Assembly: GCA_948616425.1 (NCBI GenBank)
Contig: CAPGBJ010000005.1
Span: 1-30,537 of the forward strand
Reading direction: 5' to 3'
DNA: 30,537 nt
From: an uncultured Oscillospiraceae bacterium
Lineage (GTDB): Bacteria; Bacillota; Clostridia; Oscillospirales; Oscillospiraceae
Each line of letters opens with the position of its first letter. Position 1 is the first letter of the stretch. Made by a program: the position numbers and the translations under genes. The notes under the pieces were generated by a model. The model saw only the letters and a list, made by a program, of their open reading frames with translations. It was not told where the DNA came from and did no database searches. Below are positions 21,708 to 30,300 of the stretch, piece by piece.

Positions 21708-22457
21708 ATGGCTTTCTTCTCGAAAAAAACCGACCCGGTTTCAGCCCAGGTGGACTTCTCCCGCCTGCCCAAACACATTGCCGTCATTATGGATGGCAAC
21801 GGCCGGTGGGCTAAAAGGCGAGGGCTGCCTCGGACGGCGGGCCATGCGGCCGGAGCGGAAACCTTTCGCACCATCGCCACCTACTGCAAGGACATCGGGA
21901 TTGAATACCTCACGGTTTATGCCTTCTCCTCTGAAAACTGGAAGCGGCCAAAGGAGGAGGTGTCCGCCATCATGGGGCTGCTGAAAAAATATCTGCTGGA
22001 GGCCATTGCCCAGATGGAGCGGGACCGGGTGAAAATGGAGTTTTTCGGCGACCTGTCTCCCTTGACCTCAGAGCTGCGGGAGCTGTGTGAACGTACGCGG
22101 GAGATATCCAGGCATTATGAGGGCTGTCAGGTGAATATTTGCCTTAATTATGGAGGAAGGGACGAGCTGGTCCAGGCGGCCAAGGCTTTTGCGCAGGATT
22201 GCGCCAATGGCAGAGCGGACCCCAATCATCTTAGCCAGAAGCAATTTGGAGGCTATCTCTATTCCAAAGGAGTTCCTGACCCGGACCTGGTGATCCGCAC
22301 CAGCGGGGAGCTGAGGCTGTCCAATTTCTTGCTCTGGCAGTCAGCATACTCGGAATTTTATATCACCGATGTGCTGTGGCCTGATTTCTCCAAAGAGGAG
22401 CTCCACCGAGCTATCGCTTCCTATCAAAACCGGGATCGCCGGTTTGGAGGTGTGTGA
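21708..22457 (+). CDS. uppS: Isoprenyl transferase (undecaprenyl diphosphate synthase)
   Basis: A 249-residue cis-prenyltransferase that adds isopentenyl units to farnesyl diphosphate to make the C55 carrier lipid used for peptidoglycan and other wall polymers. D29 in IAVIMDGNGRWAK is the catalytic metal ligand, followed by RGLPRTAGHAAGAE and YAFSSENWKRP. The C-terminal RTSGELRLSNFLLWQSAYSEFYITDVLWPDF contains the conserved arginines and acids for substrate binding. AAAGGAG at 21693-21699 precedes ATG 21708. The TTG of cdsA starts one base after its stop. Confidence 0.96.
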   Translation: MAFFSKKTDPVSAQVDFSRLPKHIAVIMDGNGRWAKRRGLPRTAGHAAGAETFRTIATYCKDIGIEYLTVYAFSSENWKRPKEEVSAIMGLLKKYLLEAIAQMERDRVKMEFFGDLSPLTSELRELCERTREISRHYEGCQVNICLNYGGRDELVQAAKAFAQDCANGRADPNHLSQKQFGGYLYSKGVPDPDLVIRTSGELRLSNFLLWQSAYSEFYITDVLWPDFSKEELHRAIASYQNRDRRFGGV

Positions 22458-22458
22458 G

Positions 22459-23277
22459 TTGGTAACACGGATTATTGTAGGGCTGGCCCTGGGTCCTGCC
22501 TTTTTGGCGGCTCTTTTTTTCTTGCCCCCCCTTGCCTTGGCAATTTTGGTGGCTTTGATTGCCGCCGCAGCTTCCTTTGAACTGTTGCGGGCTACCAAGG
22601 TTGCCCACCACAACGGCATGTACATCTTTACCGCCTTGGCGGCAGCTGCTATCCCGCTGGGGCATGGTCTGGGGTATAGTAGCTGGACCGCCCGGGGAGT
22701 GGCCCTGCTGCTGATGGCTGTGCTGTTTTTTCTGGCGATCCGTCTGTATGGCACGGCGGGCGAAATCAAGTTTGAACATGTGATGGTCTGTCTCTTTGGA
22801 GGCATTGTGATTCCCCTGTTTCTGTCTGCCCTGATACAGCTTAAACGCTTTAATAATGGGCAGTTTTATGTGTTGCTTCCCGTTATCTGTGCCTTTACCA
22901 CCGATATTGGCGCCTATTTTGCTGGGGTGTTTTTAGGGAAGCACCGGGGAGTGACCCAAGTCAGTCCCAATAAATCACTAGAGGGCTATATCGGTGGTAT
23001 TCTCTCTGGGTGTCTGTTTATGTTGGTTTATGGCCTGTTGCTGGCATATTTTGAACCAATTGAGGTGCGGTTGCCGGTCATGGCCCTCTATGGTCTGTTA
23101 GGCAGTGCTATTACCGAGCTGGGGGACCTGTCCTTTTCCCTGGTCAAGCGGCAATATGGGGTCAAAGACTATGGGAGCTTGCTTCCCGGTCACGGTGGAA
23201 TGCTGGACCGCTTTGACTCCACCACCTTCGCTGCCCCTATGCTTCTGCTGTTGGTAGAGGTCCTGCCGGCGTTTTAG
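22459..23277 (+). CDS. cdsA: Phosphatidate cytidylyltransferase
   Basis: A 272-residue integral membrane enzyme that makes CDP-diacylglycerol from phosphatidate and CTP, the entry to bacterial phospholipids. About seven to eight hydrophobic helices are visible. The C-terminal signature reads KRQYGVKDYGSLLPGHGGMLDRFD, with PGHGG at 243-247 and acids D250 and D253. The frame is open upstream into uppS (22369), but the translation start is most likely TTG 22459, with GGAGG at 22446-22450 eight bases before it and the uppS stop just upstream. A GTG at 22450 overlaps the ribosome site and is less likely. Confidence 0.93.
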   Translation: MVTRIIVGLALGPAFLAALFFLPPLALAILVALIAAAASFELLRATKVAHHNGMYIFTALAAAAIPLGHGLGYSSWTARGVALLLMAVLFFLAIRLYGTAGEIKFEHVMVCLFGGIVIPLFLSALIQLKRFNNGQFYVLLPVICAFTTDIGAYFAGVFLGKHRGVTQVSPNKSLEGYIGGILSGCLFMLVYGLLLAYFEPIEVRLPVMALYGLLGSAITELGDLSFSLVKRQYGVKDYGSLLPGHGGMLDRFDSTTFAAPMLLLLVEVLPAF

Positions 23278-23401
23278 GAGCACTGGGTGGTACAGAGTAG
23301 GGTGCCCCCTCCCTATGGCAGGGGCGAAAGTCCACCGGCCGAGGGCGGAGCCCTTGTTCCAGTGATAGCAAGGATGAGCAGAAGAGGAAAGGAATATCGG
23401 T

Positions 23402-24538
23402 ATGAGCAGAAAGGTTACAATTTTAGGGTCTACCGGCTCCATCGGGCGGCAGTCATTGGAAGTGATTGCCGCCTGTGGCATGGAGGCGGTTGGTTTAGCA
23501 GCCAATTCCAATGTCAAGCTGATGGAAGAGCAGGCTCGGCACTTCAAACCTGCCACCGTGGCACTGGCGGATGAAGGGGCTGCTGCTGATCTGCGGGTTC
23601 GGCTGGCAGACACAAATGTCCACGTCCTCGGCGGTTTGGATGGAGTTTTAGAAGTTGCCACCATCTCTAACGCAGACACTGCGGTTGCTGCTCTGGTGGG
23701 GATGGCGGGTTTGCGCCCCACTCTGGCCGCGATTCGGGAGGGAAAGCGGATTGCGTTAGCGAACAAGGAAGCTCTGGTGTGCGCCGGGCCGCTGGTGCTG
23801 GAGGAGGCTAAGGACTATGGGGCCAAGATCTACCCTGTGGACTCGGAACACTCCGCCCTGTTCCAGTGTTTAGAGGCCAACCGGGACAGAGGAGAGGTGA
23901 AACGCCTTATTCTTACCTGCTCAGGCGGGCCTTTCTATGGAAAAAAGCGAGAGGAATTGGCTGACATAACGGTAGAGGATGCCCTGAAGCACCCTAACTG
24001 GTCTATGGGAGCAAAGATCACTGTGGACTCTGCCACCCTGATGAATAAGGGGCTGGAGGTGATAGAGGCCATGTATCTGTACCAGATGCCGGCAGAAAAA
24101 ATTTCTGTTGTGGTCCACCGGGAGAGTATGATTCACTCTCTGGTGGAATACTGTGATAATGCCATGTTGGCCCAGCTTGGGACCCCTGATATGCGGCTGC
24201 CCATTCAGTATGCGCTGACCTACCCCAAACGGGTCGCCGGGCCGTCGGCACCTTTGGACTTGTGGAACTGCGGACCGCTCACCTTTGGCACTCCAGATCT
24301 GGAGACGTTTTCCTGTCTGGCACTGGCTCTGGAGGCTGCGAAGACGGGCGGCACAGCGGGAGCTATCCTCAGCGGTGCCAATGAGGCCGCAGTGGCTCAG
24401 TTCCTGGCAGGTAAAATTGGCTTTCTGGATATTTCTGCCAAGGTGGAGAGGGCGTTAAGCCAGATCAAGGTGATCCAGACCCCTACAATGCAGGATATTT
24501 TGGATGCCGATGCCGCAGCAAGAGAAGCTATTATGTAA
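23402..24538 (+). CDS. dxr: 1-deoxy-D-xylulose 5-phosphate reductoisomerase
   Basis: A 378-residue NADPH enzyme that rearranges and reduces DXP to methylerythritol 4-phosphate, the first committed step of the MEP isoprenoid route; fosmidomycin is its known inhibitor. ILGSTGSIGRQSLEV (8-22) binds NADPH. The metal site is in YPVDSEHSALFQCL, with CSGGPF next, then NWSMGAKITVDSATLMNKGLEVIEA and VVVHRESMIHSLVEYCD. AAAGGAA at 23388-23394 precedes ATG 23402. The 124 bases before it are GC-rich, with an imperfect GCCCC/GGGGC hairpin, and hold no gene. ispG, another enzyme of the same route, is two genes downstream. Confidence 0.96.
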   Translation: MSRKVTILGSTGSIGRQSLEVIAACGMEAVGLAANSNVKLMEEQARHFKPATVALADEGAAADLRVRLADTNVHVLGGLDGVLEVATISNADTAVAALVGMAGLRPTLAAIREGKRIALANKEALVCAGPLVLEEAKDYGAKIYPVDSEHSALFQCLEANRDRGEVKRLILTCSGGPFYGKKREELADITVEDALKHPNWSMGAKITVDSATLMNKGLEVIEAMYLYQMPAEKISVVVHRESMIHSLVEYCDNAMLAQLGTPDMRLPIQYALTYPKRVAGPSAPLDLWNCGPLTFGTPDLETFSCLALALEAAKTGGTAGAILSGANEAAVAQFLAGKIGFLDISAKVERALSQIKVIQTPTMQDILDADAAAREAIM

Positions 24539-24590
24539 TCTTTATGGGCAGAGGGCTGTGGCTGCCGCTACGGAGGATAATACAGGGTGG

Positions 24591-24684
24591 GAGCCTCGGT
24601 ATGAGGCTCACCGCCGCTGGGCAGACCATCATGTTTAATCCTTATTTTATTTGACACTTGCGGGCTGCTGGAACAGCAGCCCGC
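24591..24684 (+). other. Two hairpins in rseP leader
   Basis: In the 161-base gap between dxr and rseP, GAGCCTC (24591-24597) pairs with GAGGCTC (24603-24609). An 11-bp perfect stem, 24660-24670 with 24674-24684 around GAA, ends just four bases before the rseP ribosome site GGAGG (24689-24693). Neither stem is followed by a T-run. The second is positioned to influence rseP translation or to mark an mRNA end. Confidence 0.5.
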
Positions 24685-24699
24685 ACACGGAGGCGCTCT

Positions 24700-25794
24700 A
24701 TGCTCTACATCATCATTGCGATTCTGATTTTTGGTGTTCTGGTGGCCACCCATGAGCTGGGCCACTTCGGCGCGGCAAAACTGCTTGGGGTGAAAGTAAA
24801 TGAATTTGCCGTCGGGATGGGGCCAGCTATTTGGAGAAGCCGGAGAAAGGAGGAGTCCCAGGAGGAAGATGGGACTGTGTATAGTCTGCGGCTGCTGCCC
24901 ATAGGGGGCTTCTGCGCTTTAGAAGGCGACGATGACGACTCTCCAGATCCCCGTTCCTTTAGCCGGGCTGCGTGGTGGAAACAGTTTATCATTCTGTGTG
25001 CTGGGGCTTTTATGAACTTCCTCACCGGATTGATCATTATGGCAGTCCTGTATATGCCGGCCGAGGCCTTTTTGGTAGAACTCTATGCGGGCCCCATTGA
25101 GGGTTACGGAACGGAGGAATGCGGTCTGATGGCTGGCGACCGTTTTTTGTCTGTTGATGGACATAGCGTGCTGGTCTACGGGAATGCCCGCTTTTTCCTG
25201 GACCGGGCGGGGGAAACCTTGGACTTTGTAGTGGAACGGGATGGGCAGCAGGTGGAACTGCGGAATGTCCACCTGCCTTATCAAGAGCGCACAGATGAAA
25301 AAGGTAATTTTACTCGGCTTCGGGGACTGACCATGGGAGGGGGGACTATTTCCGCCAGCTTTTCCGACAAGCTGGCCTATGCTTGGAACACCTGCCTGGA
25401 TTTTGTTCGTACAGTATGGATTAGCCTGGGAGACTTGGTCACCGGGGCAATCGGGCTGCGGGAACTGTCTGGACCGGTTGGAATTGTAAATATGATGAAT
25501 GAAGTGGCCACTGATCCCCAATTGTCTCCTACTCCGGAGGTTGCGGTCCGCCACATGGCGAATTTGGCCGCCCTGATTGCTGTCAACTTGGCAGTGATGA
25601 ATCTGTTGCCACTGCCAGCCCTGGACGGAGGCCGTGTCTTCTTTCTGCTGTTGAATAGCCTGCTCTATATGCTGTTTCGGAAGAAAATTGCGCCCAAGTA
25701 TGAGGGCTATGTCCATCTGGCGGGTATGGCTGCGCTGATGTGTCTGATGTTGGTGGTCACGCTCAGCGATGTATGGAAGCTACTTGGAAGATGA
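24700..25794 (+). CDS. rseP: Site-2 membrane metalloprotease RseP
   Basis: A 364-residue zinc intramembrane protease (RseP/RasP) that clips membrane segments of anti-sigma factors and leftover signal peptides. The first helix contains HELGH at 18-22. The third zinc ligand is D309 in LPALDGGR near the C-terminus. A PDZ domain lies between, at about 125-200 (CGLMAGDRFLSVDGHSV), and at least three membrane helices are visible. The open frame begins at 24658, but GGAGG at 24689-24693 and the hydrophobic N-terminus fix the start at ATG 24700. The stretch SRRKEESQEEDG near residues 47-58 is an acidic/basic cytoplasmic insertion. It shares its place with cdsA and dxr in many bacteria. Confidence 0.95.
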   Translation: MLYIIIAILIFGVLVATHELGHFGAAKLLGVKVNEFAVGMGPAIWRSRRKEESQEEDGTVYSLRLLPIGGFCALEGDDDDSPDPRSFSRAAWWKQFIILCAGAFMNFLTGLIIMAVLYMPAEAFLVELYAGPIEGYGTEECGLMAGDRFLSVDGHSVLVYGNARFFLDRAGETLDFVVERDGQQVELRNVHLPYQERTDEKGNFTRLRGLTMGGGTISASFSDKLAYAWNTCLDFVRTVWISLGDLVTGAIGLRELSGPVGIVNMMNEVATDPQLSPTPEVAVRHMANLAALIAVNLAVMNLLPLPALDGGRVFFLLLNSLLYMLFRKKIAPKYEGYVHLAGMAALMCLMLVVTLSDVWKLLGR

Positions 25795-25819
25795 AAACCT
25801 GTGAAAAGGGAGGGATATT

Positions 25820-26857
25820 ATGACAAAACAGATCCGGGTGGGATCTGTCCCTATGGGGGGAGGTGCCCCTATTACCATCCAGTCCATGACTAACACCCCC
25901 ACACAAGATATCTGTGCCACTCTGGAACAAATCAAAAGACTGGCTGCCGCCGGATGTGAAATTGTTCGGGTGGCTGTCCCTGATATGGAGGCCGCTCGGG
26001 CTGTTGGGAAGATTAAGGAGCGCAGCCCAATACCGGTTGTAGTGGACATCCACTTTGATTATAAGTTGGCCTTGGAGGCCATCGCAGCTGGGGCAGACAA
26101 GGTGCGTATTAACCCGGGCAACATCGGAGGGGAAGACCGAGTAAAAGCGGTGGCAGAGGCCTGCCGACAGAGAGAAGTCCCTATCCGGATTGGGGTCAAT
26201 GGCGGTTCTCTGGAGAAGTCTGTCCTAGCCAAGTATGGCAAAGTCTGTCCCGAGGCTATGGTGGAATCCGCGTTTGCCCACATTCGGCTGTTGAATAAAT
26301 TTGATTTTGACAATATCTGTGTCTCTCTGAAGTCCTCTAGCGTGCCTATTACAATGCGCGCCTATCAGCTTATGGCAGAACAAAGTGACTATCCTCTACA
26401 TATTGGGGTCACTGAGGCGGGGACGGTGAAAATGGGCACGCTCAAGTCCGCTGTGGGCATCGGTGGATTGCTGGCCCTAGGCATTGGCGATACCATGCGA
26501 GTCTCTCTGTCTGCTGACCCAGTGGAGGAGGTTTACGCCGCCCGAGATATTCTGAAGGCGGCTGGTGTCCGCCAAGAGGGGCCGGAGTTGGTGTCCTGTC
26601 CCACCTGTGGAAGGACCCGCATCGACCTGATTGCCCTGGCCAATGAGGTGGAAGAGCGGCTGAAGTCTGTGGACAAGCCAATCACTGTGGCCGTTATGGG
26701 CTGTGCTGTCAACGGCCCTGGGGAGGCCGCCGCCGCCGACTGCGGCATTGCTGGGGGGATCGGCGAGGGGTTGCTGTTCCAGAAGGGAGAGATCATCAAA
26801 AAGGTCTCTCAGGACCGACTGGTAGATGAACTGTTCCAGTTAATTGAAGTGCTGTAA
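25820..26857 (+). CDS. ispG: 4-hydroxy-3-methylbut-2-en-1-yl diphosphate synthase
   Basis: A 345-residue iron-sulfur enzyme that converts methylerythritol cyclodiphosphate to HMBPP, the penultimate MEP step. The N-terminal TIM-barrel part starts VGSVPMGGGAPITIQSMTNTPT. The [4Fe-4S] ligands are C260 and C263 in SCPTCGR, C295 in MGCAVNGPGEA, and E302. Length is that of the short bacterial form without the extra plant-type domain. GGGAGGG at 25808-25814 precedes ATG 25820. Its stop overlaps the next gene start in TAATG. Confidence 0.96.
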   Translation: MTKQIRVGSVPMGGGAPITIQSMTNTPTQDICATLEQIKRLAAAGCEIVRVAVPDMEAARAVGKIKERSPIPVVVDIHFDYKLALEAIAAGADKVRINPGNIGGEDRVKAVAEACRQREVPIRIGVNGGSLEKSVLAKYGKVCPEAMVESAFAHIRLLNKFDFDNICVSLKSSSVPITMRAYQLMAEQSDYPLHIGVTEAGTVKMGTLKSAVGIGGLLALGIGDTMRVSLSADPVEEVYAARDILKAAGVRQEGPELVSCPTCGRTRIDLIALANEVEERLKSVDKPITVAVMGCAVNGPGEAAAADCGIAGGIGEGLLFQKGEIIKKVSQDRLVDELFQLIEVL

Positions 26858-27297
26858 TGAGGTACAGCAAGGAGTATTTTGCACAGAAGCTGGCGGAGGA
26901 GTTCCCCGAGTTTCGGGAGGTCTATGCGGAGCACATGGAATTTTATGAAGAGCTCCTGGGCCATGTTTTCTTTGGCGGAGAGACCCTGCTGAAGGTGCTC
27001 CCACCTTTGCTGAAGGCTAACCAAGACAGAGAGAAAATTTGCCGGTATATAGACTTTGTAGAAGATATGTATATCAATGGGGACAGCGATGTACAGAATA
27101 TTGTGGGTGTCACCGTCCTGGAGTGTCTGGGTGATGATGAGACAGTGCTGCGCAATGCCTTCTCCTATTTCTCCGAGGAACTCATGCGGGCTTCCCAATC
27201 CATTGAGCAGAGCTGGAACCGGCGAGATATTCACATATGGCACAGAAAGGGCAAACCCCAGTACAGCTGGGAGTGGCCCTCCAAACAGATGAAGTGA
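26857..27297 (+). CDS. Uncharacterised 146-residue protein between ispG and polC
   Basis: A mainly helical, acidic soluble protein (begins MRYSKEYFAQKLAEEFPEFREVY). Its centre reads LGHVFFGGETLLKVLPPLLKANQDREKICRYIDFVEDMY and its C-terminus is basic and aromatic (HIWHRKGKPQYSWEW). The pattern recalls a widespread family of small proteins of unknown function (DUF7674-like), but this is memory-based and weak. ATG 26857 shares a base with the ispG stop (TAATG), so it is translated by coupling. polC follows after 22 bases. No cofactor or membrane features are visible. Confidence 0.75.
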   Translation: MRYSKEYFAQKLAEEFPEFREVYAEHMEFYEELLGHVFFGGETLLKVLPPLLKANQDREKICRYIDFVEDMYINGDSDVQNIVGVTVLECLGDDETVLRNAFSYFSEELMRASQSIEQSWNRRDIHIWHRKGKPQYSWEWPSKQMK

Positions 27298-27319
27298 ATT
27301 GCGTAAGGAGACCGACTTA

Positions 27320-30300
27320 ATGTCCCAGAAGATACCATTTTTACAGATGTTTGCCGCCTTGCACCAGTGGACCGAGCTGTCCAACGCAGTGGAAGGCTGG
27401 CTGATTGTTTCTGCGGCCATTGATAAGACTAGCCGCAGTGCAAAGATTGCGGTAGAGGGGGCGACCGGAGCAGGACCCAATCTGATCGCGCAGGCAGAAG
27501 AGGCAGTGTGCCGTGCCTATCATTTAAACAGTGTCCGAATAGATGCAGTCCCCGTGAAGGATGAGGCACGACTGCGTCCAGAGACCAATATAGTAAAGCA
27601 AGCGGAGAAAGAGGTTTACAATCAAGATCAACCACATCAGCTGCCAGAGAAAAAAGCCCTGAAAGACAGTGCAGAATGCGGTGACATACTGGATGAGCAG
27701 AATATAAACTGTGAGAATGAAAAGGTTGACGATCCCTTTGCGCGTACAGAGGCGCTCCGCGTTGCGGCATTGAAGCAGGTCAAAAAAGCGGGAGCTGTCT
27801 CGGGCAAGGATGAGAGGAAAAGTCAGGGGAAAAATATCTATGGCAAGGCGATTACGAAGGCGCCCACTCCGATCCAAGTACTGGAATTGGATATGGGTAT
27901 GGTAGTGGTAGAGGGGGATGTCTTTGCCGTTGACAACCGGGAGCTCAAAAAGCGGGGGGCGTGGGTCGTGGCCTTCGACATGACCGATTACACCGGCTCT
28001 ATCCGGGTGAATAAGTTTTTCCCTGGCGAGGAGGGAAAGCCTCTGGTGGATGGCATCAAGAAAGGGATGCACGTCAAGGTCCAAGGGCGTTTAAACTTGG
28101 ACCGTTTCTATGGTGATATGGTGCTGGAGCCGGTGGCGGTGGCCGTAGCGCAACGCAGTATGAAGGAGGACAAGGCCGCTGAAAAGCGGGTGGAACTCCA
28201 CTTGCATACCACCATGTCCTCTATGGATGCGCTTACCAGTGTGAGCCCCAAGCAGGGGCCGGAGAAAAATGTGGTGAAGCGGGCGGAGAGCTGGGGACAT
28301 CCTGCCATTGCCATCACGGACCACGGTGTAGCCCAGTCCTTCCCAGATGCATGGCACTCCGCAAAAAAAATTAAGATTCTTTACGGGGTGGAGGCCTACT
28401 TTATCAACGATGTGGATGACCGGGTAGCGGTCCATGGGGAGACAGATGCCTCCTTTGACAGTGAGATTGTCTGCGTGGATTTAGAGACTACTGGTCTGGA
28501 CCGTCGACGGGATGTGATAATTGAAATTGGCGCTGTAGTGCTAAAGAATGGGAAAATTACAGAGGAATTCAATACCTTTGTCTCTCCAGACAGAAAGCTC
28601 TCCCCTCAAATTACTCAGCTTACCGGGATTACTGATCAGATGTTAAAGGGGGCACCCTCGCAGAGGGAGGCGCTTCAGGCCTTTTTTGACTTTGCCGGGG
28701 ACCGGCCCCTGGCCGCCCACAATGCCGATTTTGACATGGGCTTTCTTGCTGCGGGGTGTGAGCGGTATGGAATTCCCTTTCGAAATGCTTCTGTGGACAG
28801 TTTGATTTTAGCCCAGAATCTGTTGCCAGAGCTGGGGAAGTACAAACTGGACATTGTGGCAGAACATCTGCATCTGCCCGCATTTAACCACCATCGGGCC
28901 AGTGACGATGCGGCCACGGTGGCCTATATGCTGCCCCACTTTTTTCAAAAAATGGAGGGGCTGGGGTTACATTATCTTTCGGAGATCAACCCCTATATGC
29001 CTCAACTGCGGGGGAGGAGTAAGGCCAAACGCAGGCCCAAGCACCTGATTGTACTGGCAAAAAACCAGACTGGTCTGCGGAATCTGTATAAATTGGTCTC
29101 ACTTTCTCACTTAGAACACTTTAAACGTTTCCCTATTATGCCCAAATCGCTGATCAATCCGAACCGAGAGGGCCTTATTATTGGCTCCGCCTGCGAGGCG
29201 GGGGAGTTGTTTCAGGCCTTGGCGGACGGGCGCAGCTGGGAGGAATTAAAACGTATTGCCTCCTGGTACGACTATTTGGAGATTCAGCCTATCTGCAACA
29301 ACATGTTTATGCTACGTAAGGGGATGGTTCGGTCAGAGGACGATTTACGGGACTTTAACCGGGCGATTGTCCGACTAGGTGAGGAGCTGGGCAAGCCGGT
29401 ATGCGCCACGGGGGATGTCCACTTCTTGGACCAGGCGGATGAGATATATCGTCATATTCTTTTGGCCTCTAAGGGATTTGAGGATGCGGACGAGGATTTG
29501 CCCATCTACTTTAAAACCACCGACGAGATGCTGGAAGAGTTCGCCTACCTGGGCAAGGAGAAGGCGCATGAGGTAGTGGTAAAGAATACCAATCTAATTG
29601 CCAGCTGGTGCGACCCCATTGAACCGCTGCCTCAGGGGCTCTTCGCCCCTAAACTGGAGGACTCTGACGGAGAGCTGAAGCGGCTGGTGTGGAATAAGGT
29701 TCATGAATTATATGGAGAGGAACCGCCCCAGATTGTAGTAGACCGTGTAGAAGCGGAACTAGGTGACATTATCCGATGTAAGTATGATGTCATCTACATG
29801 TCTGCGCAAAAGTTGGTGCAAAATTCCCTGGAGCACGGATATTTGGTGGGCTCCAGAGGGTCAGTGGGGTCGTCTCTGGTGGCCTTCATGTCGGGAATCA
29901 CAGAGGTGAATTCCCTGCCAGCCCACTACCGCTGTCCCAAGTGCAAGCACACCGATTTTGACTATGCGCAGGACCCCGATCACCCCTATGGCTGCGGAGC
30001 GGATATGCCTGATGCAATCTGTCCTGTCTGCGGAAGCAAGTATGTGAAAGATGGATTTAACATACCTTTCGAGACATTTTTAGGCTTTGGCGGTGACAAG
30101 GTACCAGATATTGATCTGAATTTCTCAGGGGAGTATCAGTCCAGCGCCCACAGGTATACCTTTGAACTCTTCGGGCAGACCCATGTTTTCCGGGCGGGTA
30201 CGATTGGCACGGTGGCCGAAAAAACTGCCTTTGGCTATGTGAAGAAGTATCTGGCGGAGCGAGGGCTTACCGCCTCTAAAGCCGAGGAAAATCGCTTGGC

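Noticed and set aside
23278..23401. Riboswitch or small gene before dxr
   Set aside because: Only an imperfect GC-rich hairpin is visible; the open frame across it overlaps dxr in another phase and lacks a ribosome site.
24651..24656. Perfect TTGACA as a rseP promoter
   Set aside because: No -10-like hexamer occurs 15-19 bases downstream; that DNA is the GC-rich hairpin.
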